Part shown: one piece after another, positions 25,905-36,900 of the stretch
How the letters are laid out: every line of letters starts with the position of its first letter
Numbering within the stretch: the stretch's first letter is position 1
Virus record (IMG/VR): IMGVR_UViG_3300009155_000040
Span: 62,001-126,000 of that record
Length of the DNA stretch: 64,000 nucleotides
Source: a virus
Direction: 5' to 3' (one strand)
Translations under genes and position numbers: made by a program
Notes under the pieces: model-generated
Seen by the model: only the letters and a program-made list of their open reading frames with translations
What the model was told of the DNA's origin: nothing
The model's database searches: none

Positions 25905-26990
25905 ATGGCTATTGGTCGTATTTCCGGTCAGCTCCTTAAGTCAAATCTACTCCGTAGTGGTGTAGACCTAGCTTTTGAGACTGATCTTCTCTATCTAAAT
26001 GTTGTTGACTCTCGAATTGGAGTTAACAAAGGCTCCCCAACATCTGTAGCTGGGCTTACCCAGTATCCTCTAGACGTAAACGGCACCACAAGGACAACAG
26101 ATTTAATTGTTGATAATACTCTAACGGTAGGACATTTCACAATCAGTGGAAATACTATTGCCAGCGATTTACCAACAATTACATTTGCACCAAGTGGTGG
26201 CGAACCTACAATTTATCATTCAAGATTGCAGGTCAATGACATTGACATTACAGACAATGTAATTTCTACCCTGAGCACTAACGCTGATTTAGAAATTAGC
26301 CCAAGCGGCACAGGCGCTGTAAAAATGTATTCCGATGCTACAGTTTCTGGTAACTTGACAGTTACTGGAAATATAGATGTTACTGGGAATATTACAATCG
26401 GTGGCAATCTTACCATTGGTGATGCGCTTACAGACAACATTGTAATCAACGCCAGTATCAAAAGCAGTTTAATTCCTGAAAGCGATAATGCCTATGATTT
26501 AGGTTCTATATCGTTTCAATGGAGAACTGTATATGCTAGAAACATCAACGCAGACAACTTAAACTCTGACACCCTTGATGTTGGCAATATTAAATTTTCC
26601 AACAATGTTATTTCAACAACACCCGGTACTGATCTAGTATTAGATCCAACAGGCACGGGCCGAGTTAGACTGGGCAACTTTGCAATATTAGACAACACCA
26701 TTACCAACGTTTCAGTAAATGCTGTAACTGTGTTAGCGCAAACAGGTGCATCTGCATATTTTAGAATAAATGGAACTAACGGATTCCGCCCACCAGTTGG
26801 TACGGTTGGACAACGTCCAACATCATACATGAGCCCGGCAACTGTAGGTGTTACACGCTTCAACATTGAAAGCCGAGCATTGGAAGTTTGGGACGGACTT
26901 GGTTGGGCAAGCCCTGCAGGTTCATCTGGGGCTGTTTCTGAAATTGGCGCCAGCGACATAGCACTTAGATATGTTTTAACACTAGGATAA
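25905..26990 (+). CDS. Tail-fibre-like structural protein, paralogue of 24694
   Basis: A 361-aa protein beginning at the ATG at 25905, behind TTGGAG; a longer GTG start at 25887 is less likely. The N-terminus repeats that of 24694 and the body has stacked beta motifs (LTVTGNIDVTGNITIGGNLTI near 148). The fibre motif GTVGQRP is near 305 and the C-terminus is RYVLTLG. It is behind its own late promoter and a 109-base hairpin leader. Confidence 0.65.
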   Translation: MAIGRISGQLLKSNLLRSGVDLAFETDLLYLNVVDSRIGVNKGSPTSVAGLTQYPLDVNGTTRTTDLIVDNTLTVGHFTISGNTIASDLPTITFAPSGGEPTIYHSRLQVNDIDITDNVISTLSTNADLEISPSGTGAVKMYSDATVSGNLTVTGNIDVTGNITIGGNLTIGDALTDNIVINASIKSSLIPESDNAYDLGSISFQWRTVYARNINADNLNSDTLDVGNIKFSNNVISTTPGTDLVLDPTGTGRVRLGNFAILDNTITNVSVNAVTVLAQTGASAYFRINGTNGFRPPVGTVGQRPTSYMSPATVGVTRFNIESRALEVWDGLGWASPAGSSGAVSEIGASDIALRYVLTLG

Positions 26991-27000
26991 AAAGAAGAAA

Positions 27001-27333
27001 ATGCCAACCTCATTTAATCAAGCAATTGAAAGCGGAATTGGAACTAATCCAGTGACACTATTACAGGTGCCTACAGGATTTAAAGTTACAGTAATCGGTT
27101 GCAATTTAACAAACATTACAGAATACGACAACGCTATTGTTGACGTACAGATTACAACAGAAGGTAGTTCGTATGCTTACTATGCAAAAGGTGTGGTAAT
27201 ACCACCAAACACCAGTTTGAAATTAGTAACCAACGGAGAAAAATTAATACTTCCGCAGGGCGGCGGTATTAAAGTAACCAGTGATATAGATGGCAGCATT
27301 GATGCTGTTGTTAGTTACGTAGAATTGTCATAA
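27001..27333 (+). CDS. Small beta-sandwich structural protein
   Basis: A 110-aa protein with alternating strands, LLQVPTGFKVTVIGCNLTN near 19 and VIPPNTSLKLVTNGEKLIL near 65. It resembles the proteins at 23784 and 41516 in size and pattern. It lies 10 bases after the preceding fibre gene and 9 before the next, so the three likely share a transcript. Confidence 0.55.
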   Translation: MPTSFNQAIESGIGTNPVTLLQVPTGFKVTVIGCNLTNITEYDNAIVDVQITTEGSSYAYYAKGVVIPPNTSLKLVTNGEKLILPQGGGIKVTSDIDGSIDAVVSYVELS

Positions 27334-27342
27334 GGAGGATAT

Positions 27343-27720
27343 ATGCCAGCAGGTGGAAGTAATTATTACGTAGGTACAGATCCATATTCTTCGTTAGGAG
27401 ATACTCCTAGATTTTTCTACGGATTAAGAAAAAATGAAAATGGCAGTATGTTTTTTGAGCGTCTTGACAACATTCGAGATAAAGATACAGTAACTTTAAA
27501 TAATCCAGGATTGGATACTGATAACTACAATGACTTTGAAGTCGGTGTGGATTTCTTTGAAGGTACTGATGTTACACACAATCCTGTATTTTTAAATTTA
27601 AAATACCCGCAATACCGATGGGACGACAGAAGTTTGTTCTATTATATAGACGATGAAGGACAATTGATTGTGAGAATTAACAATGGTCACACCTACAATA
27701 ACGGTGACTCAGAAGGATAA
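27343..27720 (+). CDS. Small structural protein before the giant fibre gene
   Basis: A 125-aa acidic, Tyr/Asp-rich protein (SNYYVGTDPYSSLGD near 6, FFYGLRKNENGSMFFERLDN near 24). No family recognised. It ends five bases before the giant 2065-aa gene and starts after AGGAGG, so it is well translated and probably part of the fibre assembly. Function inferred only from place. Confidence 0.5.
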   Translation: MPAGGSNYYVGTDPYSSLGDTPRFFYGLRKNENGSMFFERLDNIRDKDTVTLNNPGLDTDNYNDFEVGVDFFEGTDVTHNPVFLNLKYPQYRWDDRSLFYYIDDEGQLIVRINNGHTYNNGDSEG

Positions 27721-27725
27721 TGTAA

Positions 27726-30700
27726 ATGGCAGAGTTTAAATTAGCTAGATTTAAGTATACTTGGCAAGGAGACTGGGCACCAGCTGGTCGATATAACCCC
27801 GATGACATGATTGCCTATGGCGGCAAAGTATACACCTGTCTAGTAACACACAATGCAGCACCTGATTTTTATCTAGATTTAAATTATTTTAACAATGACA
27901 CGCCGCCATTGGCTGTTCCTCGTTGGGAACTTGTGGCTGATGGAGTTACATGGCAAGGCGATTGGCAATCAGATACCTACTACAAAATAGGCGACATAAT
28001 TAAACAATCAGGAACAGTTTACATCTGCGTTGAAGGACACACTTCAAACAGCAGATACTATCCAGATCCTTTTGATCCAGCACATCCGTTGATTATTAAT
28101 CCAACAGACCCAACGGGCGTTAAAGGATTTTTCACCAATGATGTTGACATAAATCAATATTGGACTGTACATTTAACTTCAAAAAATTGGCGCATTGATT
28201 GGGCACCAAACAGTTATTACACTGTTAATGACGTGGTTCGAGCAGGCGGTAGAACATATAGATGTAATCGTTCGCACACTTCAGCCAGTTCGTTCGAAGG
28301 CGGATTAGAAAGCAATATCTTATCATGGGATATTGTCAACATTGCCGACGACTGGAAAGGCAACTGGCAAAAAAACACCAAATATATTGTCAATGACATT
28401 GTTAAAGATGGGGGCAATGTATATCGTTGTGTTGCTGCACATCATTCAGCACTTTCAGATTCTGCAGGGTTAGCAGCAGATCTAGATCTTGGCGATAGCA
28501 CCCTGACAAAATGGGAAATCTTACACGAAAGCACTCAGTATAGAGACACATGGGTGTCTTCAACTCCAGTACTGGTTGAAGGGTTAATTACAAATGTATC
28601 AACTATTTACAAAGTCAATGATGTAGTAAAATATGGTTCATATGTTTGGAAATGTAATACATTCCATGTTGCAGGCGTTACGTTTGATCAACCAAAATTT
28701 GATATATTTTGTCCAGGCGAAGAGTTTGATGCAGACTGGTCTGCTACAACGTTTTATCAAGTAGGTGACATTGTATTTTACGGCGGTGATGTTTTTGTTT
28801 CAACATCCGGACATTCAAATGCGAACCCTTCGACCAGCCCTGCAATATGGTCATTGTTATTCCAAAGCAGCAATATTCGTGGAACTTGGAACAGTCTACG
28901 CCCATACAAAATCGGCGATGTTGTTAGAAAAGGCGGCAACGTATACCTAGCAGTAATTGACAATACTTCACAAGATCCAGATCTTCCTAATGACGGTAGC
29001 TCAACAAATTCTGGATATTGGGATTTGGTAATTTCCGGAATAGCATGGAAAGGTATTTGGACCGTTGGAAATGCTTATTCTACCGGCGATGTAGTTTCTT
29101 GGGGTGAAACATCATACAGATGTATAGATTCACATGATGCCACAGCATTCAACGCACCATTCGACGATGCGAATGGATTTACATGGACTCCTATTGTTGT
29201 TGGTAATAGCTATGCTAGATTAAAGCAAGTTGGAGATATTAAAACATATGGTCCTACATCAAGTAGCACTCTTGACTCTAAACGTTTGTCTATCGGTACT
29301 GAAGGAAACGTAGTAAGAGCAAATGCATACGGTGAAGTTGAGTGGAGAAACATATGGTCGTCTGCAAAAGTTTATTATGTAGGATTAACCGGTGAAGATG
29401 AACCTTCTTACGGTCTTACGCAACAGAAGCCATGGAGAACATTAAGATATGCCCTTGACAATGTCACTGGGTATGCCACAATTTTTGTAAGAACTGGAGT
29501 ATACGAAGAAATATTACCACTGCGTGTTCCGGCATTTGTGGCAGTAGTTGGTGATGAACTAAGAAGCACAGTGATTAAACCAGCTGGTCAAGTTTTTACA
29601 GATCTATATTTGAGTTTATTGGTTGTTGGATTTAGCTATCTAAAAGATTTAATCGGCCATATTATTAAAGAGGAATCTATCGGAACTACCGATATAGAAA
29701 GTGCTGCATTTGGAACTGTGATCTATGGAGAAATTGCACAAGATTTTTCGGGAACACCGGGTACAACAAGTGAAGTAACAGTTGTTGAAGGTTTGTTAGA
29801 AACATTCCTTACAAGAATTAGCACACGAGGCGGATCAGTATCAATCGCTGGATCTAACACAATAACAACCAGCACAAACATGCTGAACGCTAGACTGCAG
29901 ATACTTAACAATAAAGAATTTTTAAAGAACGAAATTACATTATATGTAGAAAATGTCTTTACAGATTCTACAGTAACTGACCTTCCAGCTAACTGGGATG
30001 TTGATCTAGATAGAGGTATTGATGCAATTACGTACGATATATATCGTGCAGGTAATTATAAAACAATCAGTGCTGCAGATTATTTTGTCTATGGAAATTT
30101 ACCAGACGTAAACAAACGTTCTAACATGTTCTTGTTAAGAGACGGTACTGGTTTAAGAAACATGTCACTGATTGGACTAAGTGGAACACTTGGTGCGATC
30201 AATTCCTATGGTACAAGACGTCCAAATGCAGGAGCATTTGCCAGCTTAGATCCGGGCTGGGGACCAAGCGATACAACTGCTTGGGTAGGCACACGAAGCC
30301 CTTACGTACAAAACGTTTCGACATTTGGCGACGGATGTATCGGTATGAAAGTTGACGGCGACCTACACGGCGGCGGCAACCAAACCATTGTTGCCAACGA
30401 CTTTACACAGATTATTAGTGACGGTATCGGTATGTGGTGTAACGGAACAGGCAAATCAGAACTTGTTTCGGTGTTCGTATATTATTGCCACGTGGGATAC
30501 TTGTGTACCAACGGTGGTAAGATTCGCGGAACAAACGGTAACTGCTCATACGGCGAGTTCGGTGCAGTATCGGAAGGTTACAACTCAACAGAAAATCCAA
30601 TTACAGGAACTGTTAACAACTACTATTACGAAGCTGATGTAAGTCAGATATTATGTAATGTGACCGGAAATATGTTAAAAGTATTTTTCTCTAATGCAGG

Positions 30701-33700
30701 TGTAAATTATTCATCAGGGAATTTTGCTGTTTCTGGTTCAGGCGGCAACGGTTCACTGGTCATGGACGAGTTCCGTGATGGCGCGGTATACGAAGTTCGA
30801 ATTGTCAACAGAGGCGATTCAAGTGCAGAAGGAGGTAGCTCATATCTATTCAACACTAATAAGTCTCAAGCTAGTATTGACAATTATTCTGTAATTCTTG
30901 CAGGTAGTGATGAAAATACCCCGGCTCAGTATAGAGGAATGCGATTGCTGATCACTGAAGGAACTGGTATCGGACAATACGGATATATCGCAGAATACAT
31001 TACTGCCACACTTACAATCATAATGGGTAAAGAATCAAAACCTCAATATGCTGTAACACAAACTTTTGCATCGGGCAACTTGATAAAAATTGCTTCTAAC
31101 ACACACTTAAACTTGAACGACAGAATCATATTCACAGGTACTAAGTTTGGAAATATCCAAGACAACTACATTTATTATGTTAAGGCTCTTTCTGGATCAG
31201 ACGGCTTCACAATCAGTACTTCTCCAGGAGGTACAGTATTCGGAATGATTAACGGTCTTCCTAGCACAGCGCCAGGAGCCACTCCGATGGTATTACATTG
31301 TGTAGGATGGGAGCATCTTAATGAAGGTACTGCACCTGTATCTGTATTAGATACTACTTCTGTTTATACTATTGAACCGAGAATAACATTTACTAGTCCA
31401 GGATTTACTACAGGCTCAAGCACACTGCCAAATAACTTAACATGGACCAGCATTGCATCTAGTGGCTTAAGATGGGTAGCTGTTGCTACAGGATCCAACG
31501 TGGTTGCATATACAGCAAACGGCACTAGCTGGAGTACTTCAACAATGCCGGCAAGCACTGCTTGGTGTAAAGTCGAACGTGTTGGCAATATCTTTATTGC
31601 TGTGTCTACCAGCGGAGTTGCTGCAAAATCTTCAGATGGTATTTCTTGGTCAGCAATGACAATGCCTACTGCTGCTCAATGGACCGACATTGCCTATGAC
31701 GGTACAACTTACGTTATTACAGCATCTGGTGAAAACTATGTAGCAACATCTACAGATGCTACTACTTGGACAACAGCTACTATCTTAGGCGGACACACAT
31801 TTACCTTAGGCAGTGGTGCAAAATTATCTACAACACAACAAAAATTTGGAGCTACTAGTTTAGTACTAAACGGAACCTCAGACTTCCTCACAGTAGGTTC
31901 AAACGCTGATTTTAATTACGGCACCGGCGACTTTACCATCGAAGGATGGTTCTATCCAAATGCATTAAGTGGCACACAAGCATTGTTTGATCAAAGAACC
32001 GCAGCCACTGAAGTGGCAATAATGATGGACGTGAATACTTCTGGAGTTGTTAGATTGTATGTTAACGGATCTTATGTACTCAGCTCTAACACAACAATTT
32101 CAGCAGGTGCATGGACACACATTGCTATTGCAAGATCAGCAGCGGTCACATCGATGTGGGTCGGCGGAACGCTTCAGTCAACTACATACGCAGATACAAA
32201 CAACTATCCAACTCGCCCAGTAGCGATTGGGGCATATTATGGCGGAGCTACATTTTTTAACGGTTACATTGATGAGGTTAGAATATCAAAAGGCATTGCT
32301 CGATATACAACAACATTCACACCAGCAACAGCAGCATTTGCATGGACTACCGGAACTGTATTATTGTTACACTTTGATGGCACTAACCTTAGCACAACAA
32401 TTTTAGACAATGCCGATGACTGGACCGGAGTTGCTTACGGAAAAGGAAAATTTGTTGCAGTTTCCTCAACAGGTTCTTTCTCAACCAGCACCAACGGAAC
32501 TAGTTGGACTGGTGGTTTTACTACAGTTGGATTAGCAAACATAGCCTACGGCGAAAATAAATTTGTTGCGGTACAAACAGGACTTGGTTCGACTGTTAGT
32601 GCAATATCGGTTGACGGCACAACATGGACATACGGAACACTACCAGCGGCAAATTGGCTTGGAGTTGGATACGGCCAAGGAACTTGGATTGCTGTAGCAC
32701 CAGGATCAAATTCAGCAGTTTCAAATGACGGAATTAACTGGACAACACAGTCGATTGGCAATGATCAATGGTGTGCAGTTTCTTTTGCAAATGTATCAAA
32801 ACCTGGAAAATTTATTGCAATTGCAGGTAAGTTGACAACATCTACTTCTGGTGTAGTAATCAGTACAGGAACCACAGCACAGGCTCGCGCAACTGTTGTT
32901 GCAGGAAGAATTTCAGAATTTAAAATTTGGGAACCAGGTAGCGGATATGTGTCTGCACCAGTAATGACAATTACAGATCCAAACAACAGTTCAGAAGTTA
33001 GCACATCGATACGCATTGGCAACGGAGTCATAGGAAATCCAACAATTGTAAATGCAGGTATTGGGTATCAAACTAACAGTACTAGAGCAATCATAACAGG
33101 AAACGGTTATAAAAATCAATATCAACTAGGCAGCTTCTTAGTCTGCGATAATGTTACCAGATTGCCTGGCCCAGGTGATAATTTATCAATCAGTGGAATC
33201 AATGACTATACCTATAAAGTATTGTCACATATAGTATTAGGTGGATCTATCGGAAACTACACATTGCAATTAAACATTGCAAAAGATTTAGGTAGAGAAG
33301 AAACACCAGAGCATGATACTACTATTGAAATTAGACAGGCATACAGTCAAGTTCGATTAACAGGACACGATTTCTTAGACATTGGACTAGGTGGAGTTGT
33401 GGCATCTAATTACCCAAATACACTGTCGCCAAACGGCACAGTACTTGCACCAGAAGACGAAATTCAGGAAAAAAATGGTGGACGTGTTTTCTACACATCA
33501 ACTGACCAAGACGGCAACTTCCGAGTTGGTGAGCTATTTGCAGTTGAACAAGCGACTGGTACTGTTACGTTGAATGCACAGTTCTTTGAATTGCAAGGAT
33601 TGGAAGAATTGCGATTGGGTGGTGTTACAGTTGGCGGATCGGGTGTTGTTATTCGTGAGTTTTCTACAGATAATACTTTTACTGCTGATTCAAATAACAT

Positions 33701-33923
33701 TGTACCGACACAAAAAGCCATTAAGGCCTATATACAAAGACGTGTATCGGGTGGCGGCGCAGACGCAATAACCAGTTTTGTTGTTGCTGGTTTGGTACAA
33801 ATAGGACCAACTGGAATTGGAACTACGGACGGAACAGAGTTAAAATTCCCGGTAAGGGTTAATTTTAAGAAGGGTGTGGACGGAACTTATCTTGCACAGA
33901 CTTATTTTATGTCAAAGAAGTAA
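27726..33923 (+). CDS. Giant modular adhesin/fibre protein with carbohydrate-binding-like repeats
   Basis: A 2065-aa protein. Residues about 13-500 contain eight repeats of a W-x3-W ... Y-x2-x-D-x-V-x-x-G-G-x-x-Y-x-C-x3-H pattern, like the CBM5/12 chitin-binding fold (for example WKGNWQKNTKYIVNDIVKDG). From about 548 a pectate-lyase-like beta-helix follows (KVYYVGLTGEDEPSYG). Two stretches of beta-propeller-like repeats (about 1240-1370 and 1565-1690) flank a LamG/concanavalin-like domain (about 1370-1555, FLTVGSNADFNYGTGDFTIE). The C-terminus (from about 1918, GGRVFYTSTDQDGNFRVG) is a motif repeated in the 2508-aa protein. It probably binds host or substrate glycans. No signal peptide. Confidence 0.75.
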   Translation: MAEFKLARFKYTWQGDWAPAGRYNPDDMIAYGGKVYTCLVTHNAAPDFYLDLNYFNNDTPPLAVPRWELVADGVTWQGDWQSDTYYKIGDIIKQSGTVYICVEGHTSNSRYYPDPFDPAHPLIINPTDPTGVKGFFTNDVDINQYWTVHLTSKNWRIDWAPNSYYTVNDVVRAGGRTYRCNRSHTSASSFEGGLESNILSWDIVNIADDWKGNWQKNTKYIVNDIVKDGGNVYRCVAAHHSALSDSAGLAADLDLGDSTLTKWEILHESTQYRDTWVSSTPVLVEGLITNVSTIYKVNDVVKYGSYVWKCNTFHVAGVTFDQPKFDIFCPGEEFDADWSATTFYQVGDIVFYGGDVFVSTSGHSNANPSTSPAIWSLLFQSSNIRGTWNSLRPYKIGDVVRKGGNVYLAVIDNTSQDPDLPNDGSSTNSGYWDLVISGIAWKGIWTVGNAYSTGDVVSWGETSYRCIDSHDATAFNAPFDDANGFTWTPIVVGNSYARLKQVGDIKTYGPTSSSTLDSKRLSIGTEGNVVRANAYGEVEWRNIWSSAKVYYVGLTGEDEPSYGLTQQKPWRTLRYALDNVTGYATIFVRTGVYEEILPLRVPAFVAVVGDELRSTVIKPAGQVFTDLYLSLLVVGFSYLKDLIGHIIKEESIGTTDIESAAFGTVIYGEIAQDFSGTPGTTSEVTVVEGLLETFLTRISTRGGSVSIAGSNTITTSTNMLNARLQILNNKEFLKNEITLYVENVFTDSTVTDLPANWDVDLDRGIDAITYDIYRAGNYKTISAADYFVYGNLPDVNKRSNMFLLRDGTGLRNMSLIGLSGTLGAINSYGTRRPNAGAFASLDPGWGPSDTTAWVGTRSPYVQNVSTFGDGCIGMKVDGDLHGGGNQTIVANDFTQIISDGIGMWCNGTGKSELVSVFVYYCHVGYLCTNGGKIRGTNGNCSYGEFGAVSEGYNSTENPITGTVNNYYYEADVSQILCNVTGNMLKVFFSNAGVNYSSGNFAVSGSGGNGSLVMDEFRDGAVYEVRIVNRGDSSAEGGSSYLFNTNKSQASIDNYSVILAGSDENTPAQYRGMRLLITEGTGIGQYGYIAEYITATLTIIMGKESKPQYAVTQTFASGNLIKIASNTHLNLNDRIIFTGTKFGNIQDNYIYYVKALSGSDGFTISTSPGGTVFGMINGLPSTAPGATPMVLHCVGWEHLNEGTAPVSVLDTTSVYTIEPRITFTSPGFTTGSSTLPNNLTWTSIASSGLRWVAVATGSNVVAYTANGTSWSTSTMPASTAWCKVERVGNIFIAVSTSGVAAKSSDGISWSAMTMPTAAQWTDIAYDGTTYVITASGENYVATSTDATTWTTATILGGHTFTLGSGAKLSTTQQKFGATSLVLNGTSDFLTVGSNADFNYGTGDFTIEGWFYPNALSGTQALFDQRTAATEVAIMMDVNTSGVVRLYVNGSYVLSSNTTISAGAWTHIAIARSAAVTSMWVGGTLQSTTYADTNNYPTRPVAIGAYYGGATFFNGYIDEVRISKGIARYTTTFTPATAAFAWTTGTVLLLHFDGTNLSTTILDNADDWTGVAYGKGKFVAVSSTGSFSTSTNGTSWTGGFTTVGLANIAYGENKFVAVQTGLGSTVSAISVDGTTWTYGTLPAANWLGVGYGQGTWIAVAPGSNSAVSNDGINWTTQSIGNDQWCAVSFANVSKPGKFIAIAGKLTTSTSGVVISTGTTAQARATVVAGRISEFKIWEPGSGYVSAPVMTITDPNNSSEVSTSIRIGNGVIGNPTIVNAGIGYQTNSTRAIITGNGYKNQYQLGSFLVCDNVTRLPGPGDNLSISGINDYTYKVLSHIVLGGSIGNYTLQLNIAKDLGREETPEHDTTIEIRQAYSQVRLTGHDFLDIGLGGVVASNYPNTLSPNGTVLAPEDEIQEKNGGRVFYTSTDQDGNFRVGELFAVEQATGTVTLNAQFFELQGLEELRLGGVTVGGSGVVIREFSTDNTFTADSNNIVPTQKAIKAYIQRRVSGGGADAITSFVVAGLVQIGPTGIGTTDGTELKFPVRVNFKKGVDGTYLAQTYFMSKK
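33474..33531 (+). repeat. 58-bp repeat shared with 41051-41108 (1 mismatch)
   Basis: This stretch inside the 2065-aa gene matches 41051-41108 inside the 2508-aa gene over 58 bases with one mismatch, far more conserved than flanking DNA. It encodes the shared GGRVFYTSTDQDGNFRVG motif. Confidence 0.9.
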
Positions 33924-33937
33924 TGGTTTGGTACACA

Positions 33938-33945
33938 GGTAAATA
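33938..33945 (+). promoter_or_regulatory. Possible late promoter (GGTAAATA)
   Basis: GGTAAATA with a further TATATAATA downstream, 28 bases before the ATG at 33974, which has CGGAG upstream. Confidence 0.45.
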
Positions 33946-33973
33946 TATAATATGCGAAAAAACGGAGCTATAA

Positions 33974-36900
33974 ATGGCAGAGTTTAAACTAGGTAGAATT
34001 AGATTTGTATGGAAAAATGACTGGGTAACTGGTACAACATACTATAAAGACGACATCGTACACTACGGTGGAAGAACGTATCTATGCGTAGCAGGACATA
34101 CCGCTGCTGCCAATTTTTATACGGATCTAGAAAACATTCCAACTAAGTGGAATCAGTTTACTGATGGACAAGTATGGAAAGGCAACTGGACAGGTCCGGG
34201 TACTCTGTACAAAGAAAACGACATTGTCAAATATGGCGGATACGTGTACATTGCCAACAACGGTCACACATCGCAGACCACTCTCGAGTTAGACCAAGGC
34301 TCATGGGATTTATTCGCAGAATCCTTTGATTGGAAATCAAACTGGGTAGCTGGTACTGTATACAAAGTTAATGACGTTGTAAAATATGGTGGATATACTT
34401 ACATTTGTAATGCTGCACATACTGCCGCAGCAACTAATGCACTTGGTCTCGAAGCAAATCTAGGTAGTTGGGACATATTCTCAAAAGGATTTGACTGGAA
34501 AGGTGTATGGCTAAGTGCAACACGATACAAAATTGGCGACGTAGTAAAATACGGCGGAACAACCTATGTCTGTAATCTAGGGCATACTTCTGCAGCCACA
34601 GTTACTTTAGGTCTTGAAAATGATCAAGGTAAATGGGACTATTACAATGCCGGATTTGAATACAAAGGACAATGGATTGGTCCAACAACAGTTACAGGAT
34701 CAATCAGCGGAACAACATTAACATCATCTGGCGGCAATCCAGCGATTGGACAGTTGTTAACTGGCGGCAGTATTGCAGCCAATACATACATCACAGCAGG
34801 TTCAGGAACTACATGGACGTTGAGTGTCAACAACGGAACACTGACATCTGCTACATACACAGCAACAATTCGCTACAAAGCAAACGACCTTGTTAAACAA
34901 GGTGCAGGCATTTGGATCTGTAAAACTTCAAACACCAGCTCATCTAGCTGGACCACAGATCAAACAAACTGGGCTCAGTATGTCGAAGGCATTGAGTTTG
35001 AAAACGACTGGACCAGTTCTGGAATTTATCAAAACGGTGACATCGTCAGATACGGCGGCAATTCTTATATCGCCAAAACTTCTCACAATGCATCAGCACT
35101 AACACCTCCAAGCTCTAATACTACAGATTGGGATTTGTTTGCTACAGGATTTAGATTAGCAGGCGATTGGAATTCAGGAACACTATTTAAAGTTGGTGAA
35201 ATTGTTCGCAATGGCGGATTTACCTATGTGTCTACTTTAGATAGCACTAACCAACAACCACCAAATGCTGGTTATTGGGAAAAATTAAACGAAGGTATCA
35301 AGTGGAGAAACACTTGGCTTACTGCAACAGCGTATGTGAAAGGCGATACGATCAAGTATGGTCCTATTACCTACATCTGTATTCTAGCACACACATCGGC
35401 TTACAATGCTGGACCTCCTGTTACAGGAAATCGACCAGACATTGATGTTTCAGGAACCTATTGGAATCAATTAACAGCCGGCAATGAAAACGATGTAATG
35501 ACCACAACGGGTGATATCGTTTATTACAGCGGCTCCGGAGTTACAAGACTGCCAGTTGGCGCAGAAGGACAGGTACTTACTGTTGCGTCAGGCCAACCAG
35601 CTTGGGACTATTTTGGTCGTACTAAGAAAGTTTTTTATGTTGCAGAACACGGAGTTGATTCCCCAGCACCAATTTACGGACTGACTGTTGACCAACCATG
35701 GGCTAGTGTAAGATACGCAACTGAACAGATTCTCTACGGAACCGAATATCCACAGGCAGGTTTCTTATTAAGAATGAATAGAGAATTTATTCAACGTGAG
35801 GCTGCAGAATGGGTCAAATATCAAATTGCAAACCCAACAGGGATTTGGATAAGTTTCACCAACGACGATACTGCTAAATGTGAACGCGATATGGGTTTAA
35901 TTGTAGATGCTATCATCTATGACTTAACACACACTGGCAACGAAAGGACCCTTACAGCAGCCAACTCATATTTTACAGCATTGGGAGTTTTAGTAACAGG
36001 TATTCAAGACGAATACTTACAAAATGCCGCTGCCATCGGTTATCTATCAACGTTAGTTACTAGTATATTGGCTAACACTGCTCCAGCCAGCAACTACCAA
36101 ACATTAAATGGAGTTTCAGCAGGCAACAGAATCAAACAGATTATTAACCTAAGCTACACAGCAGAAAGCGGTGCAAACACAATCTGCACAACATTGGCAG
36201 GATACATTTCTACAGCATTAAGCTCACAATCAAAATCTGGTTTGCCAATCTTAGATTCAGCAGGCTATACGATTAATGTCAAGACAGGTCAGTTCTATGA
36301 AGTGTTACCAATCAAAGTACCTCCAAAAACTGCCATAGTTGGCGATGAACTACGCGGATCAAGAATGAGCCCGCGTGGTAAAGTCATTGCAACTAACGAT
36401 AAAGCAAAATCTGTAGCAGCCCTACAGAGATTACAGGCCATTACAGCAAATATTATTTCTAATACCGCTGTAACTCCTACAACTGGTAACTCAGCAACAC
36501 AATATACCAGCTTGCAAAAAGCAGGCAGTGTTGGTAGTTCTACAGCAGTAACAAGCGTACAGGCCAATGTTACTGAAATGATCGACATTGTTACAAACAA
36601 TACTCCAGACGCATACGTATATCCTGACCCAACAAGTTACGGTGCCGGTTACAGTAATGCTCGTCGACTAACCCTTGCTAATAAGGCATTTATACAAGCT
36701 GAAATTACTGCCTATACTGTGTTTACCTATGGTACAACAATCAGCAGCATTGACGGCAGTGGCGAACTGTTTAACACTTCTGGATCTCACGGCTTAGCTG
36801 CCGGTGACAAAGTTGGATTTAACAGCACACAAGGCGGAGTAACGCGAGGACTAACTTATTATGTTCTAGCATCAGGCTTAACGACTACTGCATTTAAAGT

